This document shows, piece by piece, positions 9,404-17,923 of a stretch of 64,000 nt of DNA. Position 1 is the stretch's first letter. Every line of letters starts with the position of its first letter. A program made the position numbers and the translations under genes. This stretch comes from Ligilactobacillus ceti DSM 22408 (lineage in GTDB: Bacteria > Bacillota > Bacilli > Lactobacillales > Lactobacillaceae): positions 640,159-704,158 of the forward strand of contig NZ_KE383993.1 in assembly GCF_000423245.1 (NCBI RefSeq), read 5' to 3'. Below the pieces are notes generated by a model. It was not told the origin of the DNA and did not search any database. It worked only from the letters and a program-made list of their open reading frames with translations.

Positions 9404-9548
9404 CCTCCTTTGTTTTTATAAATTCCTTATAAACACAAAAGAAGATCACTAAGTTTTTACACCAATCCCTACGCTCGTACTAACGAACAGGTTCAAAGGG
9501 TCTGAATTTACATTCACTCTCAGCCAATTATGGCTCCCCCTGTGTTTA
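9404..9548 (-). promoter_or_regulatory. TPP riboswitch (THI box) with SD-sequestering platform
   Basis: On the minus strand the conserved aptamer elements appear in order: GGGGGAGCC, GGCTGAGA (9518-9525), ACCCTTTGAACCTG (9488-9501) and GTAGGGA (9466-9472). Downstream, CTTTTGTGTTTATAA (9427-9441) pairs with TTATAAAAACAAAGG (9407-9421) at 14 of 15 positions with a 5-nt loop. That covers part of the AAAGGAGG ribosome site (9404-9411). The 5' edge AAACACA can instead pair with TGTGTTT of the sequestering arm. The layout implies translational control: TPP bound means thiT is off. Confidence 0.93.
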
Positions 9549-9569
9549 TTCAGTTTTTATAACAACATC

Positions 9570-9598
9570 ATTTTAACTCTCTTGAACTTTTTTAGCAA
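9570..9598 (-). promoter_or_regulatory. Putative promoter of the thiT riboswitch transcript
   Basis: TTGCTA (9593-9598) and TAAAAT (9570-9575) on the minus strand are 17 nt apart, about 25 nt before the aptamer. Confidence 0.5.
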
Positions 9599-9634
9599 GC
9601 TATATTTAAATATTTTGTTATAGAGTTGTCGTTT

Positions 9635-11101
9635 TTATAAAATAGGTGATAATAAACGTGAAAAATACTGTTTGAATTTCAACCAACTAGACTGTTTTTC
9701 AAAATATTGTGGTGTTAGTTTTTGACTATGAAGCATATCTTGATGGAATATTTCACTTAATTCATGAGCTATTTCTTGATCATACATAAAAGCATTCGCT
9801 TCAAAATTCAGTTTAAAACTCCGAAAATCCACATTAGCTGATCCAACGGATGAAATTTGTTCATCAATAACAATCATTTTGGCATGTAAAAAGCCATTTT
9901 CATATTGATAAATTTCAACACCTTTATCTAATAATTGCTTAGCGTAATATTGCGTTGCCCGATAAACAAATGGATGGTCCGGTATCGCAGGAATCATAAT
10001 TTTCACTTTTACACCTGATAAAGCAGCAATACTCAATGCTTCCATAACAGAATCATCAGGAATTAAATAAGGCGTTTGAATATATAAATAATCATTGGCT
10101 GTATTAATTAATTTTAAATAACCTAATTTAATAGCTTCTGTATCACTATCCGGTCCAGAAGAAACAATTTGAATATTAGTTTTGCCATCACCTTGAAATA
10201 AAGGAAACAATTGTTCTTGATAATCAAGCTCATCACGAATTTTAGAATTTTTAATTGTTGCATTCCAATCCATAATAAAACGCGATTGCATGGCAATAAC
10301 TGCATTACCTTTAATCTTCAAATGAGTATCACGCCAATAACCAAACTTCTTAAACCGACCTAAATATTGATCACCAACATTAAAACCACCGATATATCCA
10401 ATTTGACCATCAATAATTACCATTTTACGGTGATCACGATAATTTAAGCGTAAACTATGCATTATAGCTTTCTTACTACCAAAAAACGGTTCAGCTTCTC
10501 CACCATTTGCTTCTAAAACATCAAAGAAATGACGACTCATCCCACGTGAACCTAAATTATCATAAATAATCCGCACTTTAACACCTTTTTTACTAATCTC
10601 TTCTAAAACACGTAATAATTCGTTTCCAATTTGATCATCAAAAAAAGAATAATATTCTAAATGAACATGATGTTGAGCTTGTTTAATATCTGAGATTAAT
10701 TGTGCAAATTTAGCTTTTCCATCAGTAAAAACTGCAACTTCATTATCTTTAGTTAAAATAGCTTGATCAGTTTCTAAAAACAAATGCACCGTTTCACGCG
10801 CTTCTTCATGTAATTTATCTGCAGGAGGTAACAATCTTTTTTGCTGCCATTGCATTTTTTGGACTGCAACTAATTGATTAATCCCTACGTGTTCTTGTTC
10901 TTTCAAATCAAAAATCTTTTCTGCTGAAATTTTCTTCCCTACAAATAAATAAAAAATAAATCCTACACCTGGTAACATTAATAAAACTAACAACCAAGCC
11001 CATGTCGCTGCAATATCACGACTATCTTTAAAAATCGTAATAATAGCAGCGAGAGTATTGAATAGTATAATTCCTAATACAATTAACGAAAAAAGATGCA
11101 T
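9635..11101 (-). CDS. cls: Cardiolipin synthase (phospholipase D superfamily)
   Basis: This enzyme condenses two phosphatidylglycerol molecules to cardiolipin at the membrane. At 488 aa it has the standard bacterial Cls layout: two N-terminal membrane helices (LIVLGIILFNTLAAIITIF and TWAWLLVLLMLPGVGFIFYL), then two PLD domains. Both HKD motifs are intact, HRKMVIIDGQIGYIGGFN in the first and HAKMIVIDEQISSVGSAN in the second. It lies about 100 nt after minD with no clear terminator between, so it may be partly read through from the mre-min operon. Confidence 0.95.
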   Translation of the reverse strand: MHLFSLIVLGIILFNTLAAIITIFKDSRDIAATWAWLLVLLMLPGVGFIFYLFVGKKISAEKIFDLKEQEHVGINQLVAVQKMQWQQKRLLPPADKLHEEARETVHLFLETDQAILTKDNEVAVFTDGKAKFAQLISDIKQAQHHVHLEYYSFFDDQIGNELLRVLEEISKKGVKVRIIYDNLGSRGMSRHFFDVLEANGGEAEPFFGSKKAIMHSLRLNYRDHRKMVIIDGQIGYIGGFNVGDQYLGRFKKFGYWRDTHLKIKGNAVIAMQSRFIMDWNATIKNSKIRDELDYQEQLFPLFQGDGKTNIQIVSSGPDSDTEAIKLGYLKLINTANDYLYIQTPYLIPDDSVMEALSIAALSGVKVKIMIPAIPDHPFVYRATQYYAKQLLDKGVEIYQYENGFLHAKMIVIDEQISSVGSANVDFRSFKLNFEANAFMYDQEIAHELSEIFHQDMLHSQKLTPQYFEKQSSWLKFKQYFSRLLSPIL

Positions 11102-11200
11102 TTTATTAACTCACCTCAAATCTTTTGAATTTAATTAAAAAATAAACCTTACAAAATTTGAGTTCAAACTGAATGCGCAAATTTCATAAGATTTAATTTT

Positions 11201-12004
11201 TTATTTTTTAAACCAACTTGCAAGTTTTCCAAAGAAACCTTGTTCTTTTTGTTGTTTAATTGTCATCAAAGGAATTGTTTCTCCTTCTAAACGACGAGCA
11301 ATATTCCGATAGCCTTGCGCAACAATATTATTTTCATCCATGACAATTGGTTCTCCTGTATTTAAAGAACGAATAACTGAATCATCATCGAAAATAATCC
11401 CTAAAAGTTTAATAGATAAATGACGTGTAACTTCATCAACATCCATAATTTGACCATCATTCATCATATGACGACGAATCCGACTAATAATCAACATTGG
11501 TGGTTGTTCTAAGTTTTGTTGTTCCAATAAACCTACCACCCGATCAGCGTCACGCACAGATGGAATTTCTGGTGTAGTAATCACAATTGCTTGATCAGCA
11601 CCAGCAACTGCATTCGCAAAACCTTGTTCAATTCCGGCTGGACAATCTAATAACACATAATCAAATTCATCTTTTAATTGATCAACAATCTCTTTAACTT
11701 CATCAGGTTCCAACGCTGATTTATCAGTATTTTGAGCTGCTGGAATTAAAAACAATTTATCATTGAAACGTTTATCTTTAATCATAGCTTGATGTAATCT
11801 AGCACGCCCTTGTGCCACATCAACAATATCATAAATAATTCGGTTGTCTAAACCTAAAATAACATCCAAGTTACGCAAACCAATATCTAAATCGACTAAA
11901 CAGACTTTTTTATCTGCTAATGCTAAAGCTGTTCCGAGATTGGCTGTGGTTGTTGATTTACCAACCCCACCTTTTCCAGAAGTAATTACTATTGCTTTTC
12001 CCAT
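11201..12004 (-). CDS. minD: Septum site-determining ATPase MinD
   Basis: MinD is a ParA/MinD-type ATPase that recruits MinC to the membrane to block division at the wrong place. The 267-aa protein has the deviant Walker A motif SGKGGVGKSTTTANLG at residues 9-24, and a switch region at LDCPAGIEQGFANAV. Its C-terminal amphipathic helix (FFGKLASWFKK) is the membrane-targeting sequence. minC ends only 1 nt before it. No minE was found, as usual in Gram-positives, where DivIVA supplies topology. Confidence 0.96.
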   Translation of the reverse strand: MGKAIVITSGKGGVGKSTTTANLGTALALADKKVCLVDLDIGLRNLDVILGLDNRIIYDIVDVAQGRARLHQAMIKDKRFNDKLFLIPAAQNTDKSALEPDEVKEIVDQLKDEFDYVLLDCPAGIEQGFANAVAGADQAIVITTPEIPSVRDADRVVGLLEQQNLEQPPMLIISRIRRHMMNDGQIMDVDEVTRHLSIKLLGIIFDDDSVIRSLNTGEPIVMDENNIVAQGYRNIARRLEGETIPLMTIKQQKEQGFFGKLASWFKK

Positions 12005-12005
12005 T

Positions 12006-12677
12006 TTAGAAGCCTCCTGTTTTCAAAAATAATTTTGGTCGTAAATTTTTTAATTTATCTAAAGTTGTATATTCTAAACTATGTAAATCATTTACATAAA
12101 CTAAAGCTTTTAACAATCTTTCTTGATCCTCTTCTTCAACAATATTAACAACATCACCTACACGTAATTGTTGAGCTTGAGAAACATCACCCACAATAAT
12201 AGCTTGGGAATCATCATTAAATCCTGCATGAATAATACCAGATACTTCACCTAAAACAAAGATACTCCCTGTAGCTTGTAAAGTAGCACCTTGATGTAAA
12301 TTACCTAAAAATAAAACATCACCGTTTACTTTTTCAACTTGTCCATTTCGAATAACTTTACCATTAATATGAATATTACGACTTTCCATAATATTTAAAG
12401 CATCTTCAATTTTAATAACATCAGCTGTAATTCTGTGTATTGACAGTCTAGGATAATTAGAAACTTGTTTTTCGATAGCTTGTTTCTCATCTAAAGACAA
12501 AATCCGATCCCCTGTATCAATATCAAAAACAACTTTCTTATCAATATCATGTTTAATATCAGCTTGTAATTTAGCAAATAATTCTTCTAATTCAACTAAA
12601 ATATCAGCAAAACTTGCTGCTGTATCTAATGTAATCTTATAACCTTCTTTGTACCCTTTTAACGTAACAAATTGCAT
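12006..12677 (-). CDS. minC: Septum site-determining protein MinC
   Basis: MinC inhibits FtsZ assembly when recruited by MinD. The 223-aa protein has an N-terminal domain (1-~95) and the C-terminal beta-helix MinC domain, marked by HINGKVIRNGQVEKVNGDVL and the repeated short strands ending in IVEEE. It is followed at once by minD and preceded by mreD at 15 nt, so shape and division-site genes share one operon. Confidence 0.93.
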   Translation of the reverse strand: MQFVTLKGYKEGYKITLDTAASFADILVELEELFAKLQADIKHDIDKKVVFDIDTGDRILSLDEKQAIEKQVSNYPRLSIHRITADVIKIEDALNIMESRNIHINGKVIRNGQVEKVNGDVLFLGNLHQGATLQATGSIFVLGEVSGIIHAGFNDDSQAIIVGDVSQAQQLRVGDVVNIVEEEDQERLLKALVYVNDLHSLEYTTLDKLKNLRPKLFLKTGGF

Positions 12678-12692
12678 TAAGTTGCACTCTCC

Positions 12693-13205
12693 TTACTGAA
12701 CATCTTCAAACAAACGTTCTAATGGATAATATAAAAGAACAAACCATAATAAATTATACACTAAAGTTGGCCCTAAAGTCCTACTAATAAACTCAGTTAC
12801 TGAAACAGATGTGAAGCCAATTAAACTATTCACCCAATAAAATAAAATCGTCACAACTGTAATATCAATTAAATATACTAATAAAACAACAATAAATGAT
12901 CGATTCAAAAACTGCATAATTTCTCGTGTTAAATACACAATTAAGGGGAAGATTAAAATAAAAATACCCATCACACCCAGATAATAAATATCAAAAATAG
13001 CCCCAACAAAACCAGACCATAAAAGTATATGTTCTACTTCACTATAACAGACAGCCATAATTAACCACAATAACACTAAGCGACTTTCAATCGCAATAAA
13101 TGGTGTGAAAAAATATTGATCAAAAGCTAATGTTAACGATCCATCTAAAAAAAGTGCCAAAAATAAACCAATTGGAAATAGATATTTCATTTTAATAAAT
13201 TTCAT
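12693..13205 (-). CDS. mreD: Rod shape-determining protein MreD
   Basis: A 170-aa integral membrane protein with about five hydrophobic segments, the partner of MreC in the elongation complex. MreD sequences diverge widely, so the call rests on length, topology and its exact place between mreC (14 nt upstream) and minC. The conserved feature SEVEHILLWSGFVGAIFDIYY is partly visible around residues 55-75 and fits the family. Confidence 0.9.
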   Translation of the reverse strand: MKFIKMKYLFPIGLFLALFLDGSLTLAFDQYFFTPFIAIESRLVLLWLIMAVCYSEVEHILLWSGFVGAIFDIYYLGVMGIFILIFPLIVYLTREIMQFLNRSFIVVLLVYLIDITVVTILFYWVNSLIGFTSVSVTEFISRTLGPTLVYNLLWFVLLYYPLERLFEDVQ

Positions 13206-13219
13206 AATCCATCACCATC

Positions 13220-14071
13220 TTAGTCCTTTCGCAATGCAACCGTTACAACACTTAAATCATTTGTAGCTGCAGCTGGTTTAATATAAATTTTCGTTGGAAG
13301 TCCGGCCTCATTATTGCTGATGTCGGTTACTTCTCCCACAAACAAACCTTTAGGGATACTACCACCCATACCTGATGTAATAACATGAGCTTTATTTTTA
13401 ATTTTTAATTTAGATGTAATTTGTCCCATAATCAAACGGTTACTATCAATATCATAACCTGTAATCAACCCATTAATTACATCCCCATTTTCACTTAACA
13501 CTTGCACAGAAAAACGATCAGTTTCTTCGTTTTTGGTTGTAATTAATTCCACTTTACTATTAGTTTTATTAACTTCAACAACTCGACCAACTAATCCTTT
13601 CCGTGATAAAACAGCAGAATTTTTAGTCACTCCAGCTAAAGATCCTTTACTAATAATAATTTGATTTTGCCATGTTGATGGTGTTCGTGAAATAACATAA
13701 GCAGTCACTTTATTATAAGTTGTCAAACTGCGATTTAATTTCAATTGTTCTTTTAATTGTTGATTTTCTTTATGCAATGTTTGATTTTCAACTTTTTCAG
13801 CCGCAATTTGATCCACTTGTGCTTTTAATTTTTGGTTTTCTTGATAAGCATTAATTAAATCAATTACAGAACTATTTGCTTTCTTAATACCAGCAATCGG
13901 AAATTCAACTACTCGATTCACAATTCCTGCAGCTTCGTTACCGATTTGTTGTACAAAAGTCGGTGTATTCCGTTTATCACGAACTGATATGGAAAAAGCA
14001 ATTAATAAAAAGCTCACAATTAAACTAATTAAAATAATGACTAACTTTTTATTTAATAGGTACTTTTTCAT
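13220..14071 (-). CDS. mreC: Rod shape-determining protein MreC
   Basis: MreC is a bitopic protein that links the cytoplasmic MreB filament to periplasmic-side cell-wall enzymes. The 283-aa product has a short cytoplasmic tail, one membrane helix (LVIILISLIVSFLLIAFSIS), a coiled coil (about residues 65-115, rich in Gln, Lys and Glu) and a beta-domain (NKVTAYVISRTPSTWQNQII; SAVLSRKGLVGRVVEV). It comes after mreB, separated by a strong hairpin. Confidence 0.95.
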   Translation of the reverse strand: MKKYLLNKKLVIILISLIVSFLLIAFSISVRDKRNTPTFVQQIGNEAAGIVNRVVEFPIAGIKKANSSVIDLINAYQENQKLKAQVDQIAAEKVENQTLHKENQQLKEQLKLNRSLTTYNKVTAYVISRTPSTWQNQIIISKGSLAGVTKNSAVLSRKGLVGRVVEVNKTNSKVELITTKNEETDRFSVQVLSENGDVINGLITGYDIDSNRLIMGQITSKLKIKNKAHVITSGMGGSIPKGLFVGEVTDISNNEAGLPTKIYIKPAAATNDLSVVTVALRKD

Positions 14072-14095
14072 ATTATCCTCCTAAAAACACTAAAA

Positions 14096-14152
14096 GTCGT
14101 ATCAGTTAAAGAAGCTAGAAATATTTTTCTAACTTGCTTAATCCGATACGAC
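14096..14152 (-). other. Long hairpin between mreB and mreC
   Basis: GTCGTATC (14096-14103) pairs with GATACGAC (14145-14152). Inside, TTAA/TTAA, AAG/CTT and TAGAAA/TTTCTA continue the stem around a 4-nt loop, giving about 21 base pairs in 57 nt. On the minus strand the stem is followed by TTTTAGTGTTTTTAGG, a poor T-run. It could be a partial terminator, an RNA-processing site or a stability element tuning MreB over MreC. Confidence 0.7.
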
Positions 14153-14166
14153 CTCTAACGTCAGAT

Positions 14167-15171
14167 TTATTTCTTCTTCATAACGTCAATGCTCTTCAAA
14201 GATTCTCCGGTCCCAATAGCAACACAATCTAATGGGTCAGAAGCAACAAAAACTGGAACTTTAGTAGCATCAGAAATAACTTCTGGTAAGTGACGCAATT
14301 GAGCTCCACCACCAGTTAAAACAATCCCATGATCAATTACATCGGCTGCAATTTCTGGAGATGTTTCTTCTAAAGTTTCTTTAATAGCTGTAATAATTTC
14401 ATCGACAACTTCTTGAATAGCTTCAGCAACTGCTTCTGCTGGAATTTCAATTGTTTTTGGTAACCCAGTTACCAAATCACGTCCGCGAATTGTTTGGCTA
14501 TCTAATTCTTTAGCAAGTGTTGTTGAAGCTGAAGCAACATCAATTTTCAATTGTTCAGCTGTACGTTCACCGATTAACAAATTATAATTTTGACGAACAT
14601 AGTAAATAATACATTCATCTAATTTATCACCAGCCATACTAATTGAACGACTGGAAACAATCCCGCCTAAAGAAATTGTTGCAACATCTGTTGTACCACC
14701 ACCGATATCAACAACCATACTACCTGTTGGATCCATAACTGGTAAACCTGCACCAATTGCAGATGCGAAAGGTTCTTCAATTACATAAGCATCGCGTGCA
14801 CCAGCAACACGAGTAGCATCGATTACAGCACGTTTTTCAACTTCAGTTACTCCACTTGGTACACAAACCATTACATATGGTTTACTTCCTTTACCACCTA
14901 AAGCTTTTTGAATATAATATTTCATCATGGCAACTGTTGTATCATAATCAGCAATTACCCCATTTTTCATTGGACGAATAGCAACGATACTTGCAGGCGT
15001 CCGACCAATCATATCACGCGCTTCTGAACCAACAGAAACGATTTCACCTGTTTTTGTATTTTTAGCAACAACGGATGGTTCGCTTAACACGATTCCTTTA
15101 CCTTCAGCATATACAATTGTATTAGCTGTTCCTAAGTCAATACCAATATTTTTTGCTCTCATTCCGAACAC
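14167..15171 (-). CDS. mreB: Rod shape-determining actin homologue MreB
   Basis: MreB is an actin-like ATPase forming membrane-associated filaments that direct lateral wall synthesis. At 334 aa it shows [14 protein letters not shown] (phosphate 1), [16 protein letters not shown] (phosphate 2) and [15 protein letters not shown] (adenosine motif). The start is a GTG at 15171 (giving MFGMRAKN), supported by AAGGGATG about 10 nt upstream and by the MFG- start typical of lactobacillar MreB. It heads mreB-mreC-mreD-minC-minD. A second MreB is at 47088-48077. Confidence 0.96.
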   Translation of the reverse strand: MFGMRAKNIGIDLGTANTIVYAEGKGIVLSEPSVVAKNTKTGEIVSVGSEARDMIGRTPASIVAIRPMKNGVIADYDTTVAMMKYYIQKALGGKGSKPYVMVCVPSGVTEVEKRAVIDATRVAGARDAYVIEEPFASAIGAGLPVMDPTGSMVVDIGGGTTDVATISLGGIVSSRSISMAGDKLDECIIYYVRQNYNLLIGERTAEQLKIDVASASTTLAKELDSQTIRGRDLVTGLPKTIEIPAEAVAEAIQEVVDEIITAIKETLEETSPEIAADVIDHGIVLTGGGAQLRHLPEVISDATKVPVFVASDPLDCVAIGTGESLKSIDVMKKK

Positions 15172-15336
15172 TCTGATTCATCCCTTCACATATCATAAAC
15201 TTAATTTAATAAGTATAATTCATAATAATTAATTATAGCACATTTACTCTTTATAGTTACTAATAAATTGCCTATTTTATAGCATAACTGATTGTTATAT
15301 AATTTGGCTTTTTTTAACTATTTCTTATAAATATCT

Positions 15337-15552
15337 TTAATTTTCTGGTGTAATAACTTCAACATTAATTGCTTGCATTCCACGTGGACCTTCAATGGCA
15401 ATATAACGTACTTTTTGACCTTCTTCTAATGTTTTAAATCCCTCTGTTTTAATACCAGTAAAATGAACAAAAATTTCTTCACTACCATCATTTGGTTTAA
15501 TAAAACCAAAACCTTTATCTTTATTAAAGATATTAACAATTCCTTCTAACAT
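15337..15552 (-). CDS. csp: Cold-shock domain protein (CspA family)
   Basis: A 71-aa single OB-fold nucleic-acid chaperone. Both RNA-binding motifs are present: RNP1-like KGFGFI and RNP2-like IFVHF. It carries a Thr insertion-type loop ([18 protein letters not shown]) usual in Gram-positive Csps. It stands alone between mreB and murE, about 28 nt downstream of a perfect 13-bp hairpin, so it is either a separate unit or expressed by limited read-through. The exact paralogue cannot be fixed. Confidence 0.93.
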   Translation of the reverse strand: MLEGIVNIFNKDKGFGFIKPNDGSEEIFVHFTGIKTEGFKTLEEGQKVRYIAIEGPRGMQAINVEVITPEN

Positions 15553-15579
15553 AATTTTCTCCTTTATTAAATAAGTTTA

Positions 15580-15615
15580 AGGTGTCTTTTAAACTCTAAA
15601 TCTTAAAAGACACCT
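15580..15615 (-). terminator. Hairpin between murE and the cold-shock gene
   Basis: AGGTGTCTTTTAA (15580-15592) pairs perfectly with TTAAAAGACACCT (15603-15615) around a 10-nt loop. On the minus strand it lies 12 nt after the murE stop and is followed by TTAAACTTATTT, a weak T-tract. It is likely the murE terminator, possibly leaky. Confidence 0.65.
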
Positions 15616-15626
15616 AAATCAATTTA

Positions 15627-17105
15627 TTATTTTTCTTTTTTTACTCTTTCAGCAGCTTTAATAACTTCCGCTCTTTCATCATAAAACACATGTTTACCAT
15701 CGATTACTTGGTATTTTTCATGACCTTTACCAGCAATCACCACCATATCACCTGGTTGAGCTAATTTCATCGCTTCATACATTGCTTCTGAACGATCAGC
15801 TATTTTTAAAACTTTACATTTAGAATCAACAAAAGATTCCGCAATTTCATCAATAATAATTTGTGGATCTTCACGATCAGGATTATCAGCTGTTAAGACC
15901 GCTACATCACAGTATTTAGCTGCCACATCGCCCAATTCTTTACGTCGAATAATCGCCCGATTACCAATTGAACCAAACACACAAATTAAATGTTTAGGAT
16001 GATAGTCTAATAATGTAGTTAAAACATTTTCTAAACTAATTCCATTATGTGCAAAATCAATCACAACAGTAACATCATCTAAAACAGGTAATACTTCAAC
16101 CCGTCCATCAATCGTTACTCTACTTAATGTTTTTAAAATTTCATCCTTAGGAACACCTAAATATTGAGTTGTAGCAAGAACAGCCAAAGCATTTAAAACG
16201 CTAAATTCACCTGGTGTACTAATATGAGTTTGCGTCTTTTCACCTTTGTGATCATAAGTAAACGCCACACCTAAATGCCAGCCATCTCGAGTTAACTGAA
16301 TATCATGTGCTTGATAATCGCTCGCATGATGCACCGAATACGTCGTTGTAGGACACGTTGCATGTTCTATCATATATTCCGCATATTCATCATCTGCATT
16401 AATAATGCCATATTTACATAAATTAAATAAACGACTCTTGCAATCACGATAATGTTCAAACGTTGGATGTTCCCGTGGACCAATATGATCTAAAGATAAA
16501 TTAGTAAAAATACCAATATCAAAATCAATATCATCAACACGATTCATCATCAATCCACCAGATGAAACTTCCATCGCTACTGCTGTGACACCAGCATCTA
16601 ACATAGCACGCATCGTTTTATTTAATTCATAACTTTCTGGTGTTGTATTAATTGTTTCAATTTCTTGATCATTGTAAAAAATCCCCATCGTCCCAATAAC
16701 ACCAGCATTAATCCCTACACCACAAAGAACTTTTTTAATATAATTAGCTACTGTTGTCTTTCCTTTAGTACCAGTAACACCAACCACGGTCATCTCTTTA
16801 GATGGATGCCCGAAAAAGTTAGCTGACATTTTAGATAACGCTTGGCGCGTATCACTTACAAGTACCACAGTTGTATCAGTAGGTAAATCTTGTAGCTCTT
16901 GTTCCAAAATAAAAATTCGACAACCTCGTTCATAGGCGTCTAAAACATAATCATCACCATTTAAATCAATTCCATGAATGGATAAAAATAAAGTTTCTGG
17001 TTGTGCTTTACGCGAATCATAAATAATATCATTAACATCTAATTGTAAATCTTTTTCATTATTAATTTCATAATCTAAACCTAAAAGAAGTTGAGATAAT
17101 TCCAT
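15627..17105 (-). CDS. murE: UDP-MurNAc-tripeptide synthetase MurE (probably L-lysine type)
   Basis: MurE adds the third stem-peptide residue to UDP-MurNAc-L-Ala-D-Glu, using ATP. At 492 aa it has GTKGKTT (112-118), the carbamylated-lysine region YRDCKSRLF (Lys223) and VTIDGRVEVLP. The amino-acid selectivity motif reads DNPDREDP (407-414). The meso-diaminopimelate enzymes have Arg after DNP, which is missing here, so L-lysine is more likely; this is inference. The start was set at ATG 17105 with GAGGTGG 5 nt upstream, rather than 31 codons further up. It stands outside the dcw cluster, as is common in lactic acid bacteria. Confidence 0.93.
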   Translation of the reverse strand: MELSQLLLGLDYEINNEKDLQLDVNDIIYDSRKAQPETLFLSIHGIDLNGDDYVLDAYERGCRIFILEQELQDLPTDTTVVLVSDTRQALSKMSANFFGHPSKEMTVVGVTGTKGKTTVANYIKKVLCGVGINAGVIGTMGIFYNDQEIETINTTPESYELNKTMRAMLDAGVTAVAMEVSSGGLMMNRVDDIDFDIGIFTNLSLDHIGPREHPTFEHYRDCKSRLFNLCKYGIINADDEYAEYMIEHATCPTTTYSVHHASDYQAHDIQLTRDGWHLGVAFTYDHKGEKTQTHISTPGEFSVLNALAVLATTQYLGVPKDEILKTLSRVTIDGRVEVLPVLDDVTVVIDFAHNGISLENVLTTLLDYHPKHLICVFGSIGNRAIIRRKELGDVAAKYCDVAVLTADNPDREDPQIIIDEIAESFVDSKCKVLKIADRSEAMYEAMKLAQPGDMVVIAGKGHEKYQVIDGKHVFYDERAEVIKAAERVKKEK

Positions 17106-17166
17106 AAAATCCACCTCATCACTCGTTTTTAATCTCCAATGCAGATTTGCATCTCTTCGAATTATC

Positions 17167-17195
17167 ATTATAACACTTCTTGATTTTAATTTTAA
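17167..17195 (-). promoter_or_regulatory. murE promoter with extended -10
   Basis: Minus-strand TTAAAA (17190-17195) and TATAAT (17167-17172) are 17 nt apart, with TG one base before the -10 (TGtTATAAT). It lies about 60 nt before the murE start, in a leader that also contains the palindrome ATGCA-N4-TGCAT. Confidence 0.65.
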
Positions 17196-17201
17196 CAAAC
17201 T

Positions 17202-17867
17202 TTATCGTAAGATTTGTTCTTCACGCATACTAAAATAAGAATGATCCCCAACTATAATATGATCCAATAAATTAATCCCGATTAATTCTCCTACTTTAGA
17301 CATTCGTTGCGTAAAATCTAGATCATGTTGTGAAGGTGTGACAATTCCACTAGGATGATTGTGCACTAAAATAAACCTTGCTGCTGAATAATACAAAGCA
17401 CATTGACAAATTTCGCGTGGATGAACAGTAGCTTGATTTAAAGTTCCTTTAAACAGCTCTGCTTGATGAATGATTTGATTTTTAGTATCTAAAAACACTC
17501 CATATAAAACTTCTTGTTTTAAACAGCCGATTTTAGCAACCATCACTTCACCTATCTTTTTACTAGAACAAACTTGCCCCAAGACTAAGTCAGGTCTTTT
17601 AAAAATTCTACGTACAAACTCACACATCACTTGAAATTGCATAATATCAGTCTCTTTATCCAAAAAGAGTTGATTTTCTAGCGTACTTAATTTTTGTAAT
17701 TGGCGTAAATCGCTATATTGCCGCCAAAATAACTGTGCTTTCAATTGGGCTATCTCAACTGGATACCATTGATTTAAAATATATAATAAAATTTCATGAT
17801 CATTTAAAACTTCTACTCCAAATGTTTTCATTTTATTTTCTAATCGTTGAATATCATTATTTCGCAT
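17202..17867 (-). CDS. radC: RadC/JAB-domain protein
   Basis: A 221-aa RadC-family protein; the role in DNA repair is doubtful in the literature, and the family is best described as JAMM/JAB metalloprotease-like. The metal site is intact: HNHPSGIVTPSQHDLDF carries His-x-His and the downstream Asp, and HPREICQCAL is also conserved. The N-terminal helix-hairpin-helix part is reduced: the usual LSDxELLAxLL block reads LNDHEILLYIL. It lies between murE and the HAD gene; its ribosome site falls inside the preceding terminator. Confidence 0.9.
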   Translation of the reverse strand: MRNNDIQRLENKMKTFGVEVLNDHEILLYILNQWYPVEIAQLKAQLFWRQYSDLRQLQKLSTLENQLFLDKETDIMQFQVMCEFVRRIFKRPDLVLGQVCSSKKIGEVMVAKIGCLKQEVLYGVFLDTKNQIIHQAELFKGTLNQATVHPREICQCALYYSAARFILVHNHPSGIVTPSQHDLDFTQRMSKVGELIGINLLDHIIVGDHSYFSMREEQILR

Positions 17868-17869
17868 AT

Positions 17870-17915
17870 AAAAAAACTCCCTTCATCTTTAAATAAGCAT
17901 TTTCAGGAGTTTTTT
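17870..17915 (-). terminator. Terminator after HAD gene whose 3' arm holds the radC ribosome site
   Basis: GGAGTTTTTT/AAAAAACTCC arms (17906-17915 and 17871-17880) enclose about 25 nt; each strand ends in a T-run. On the minus strand the second arm reads GGGAGTTTTTT and the radC ATG starts 3 nt later, so the only SD-like sequence for radC (GGGAG) lies in the stem. Confidence 0.7.
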
Positions 17916-17923
17916 CGTTTTTA

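Noticed and set aside
9396-9449. N-terminal extension of thiT (18 codons)
   Set aside because: It overlaps the riboswitch platform and the AAAGGAGG ribosome site; the start at 9395 is the one that site serves.
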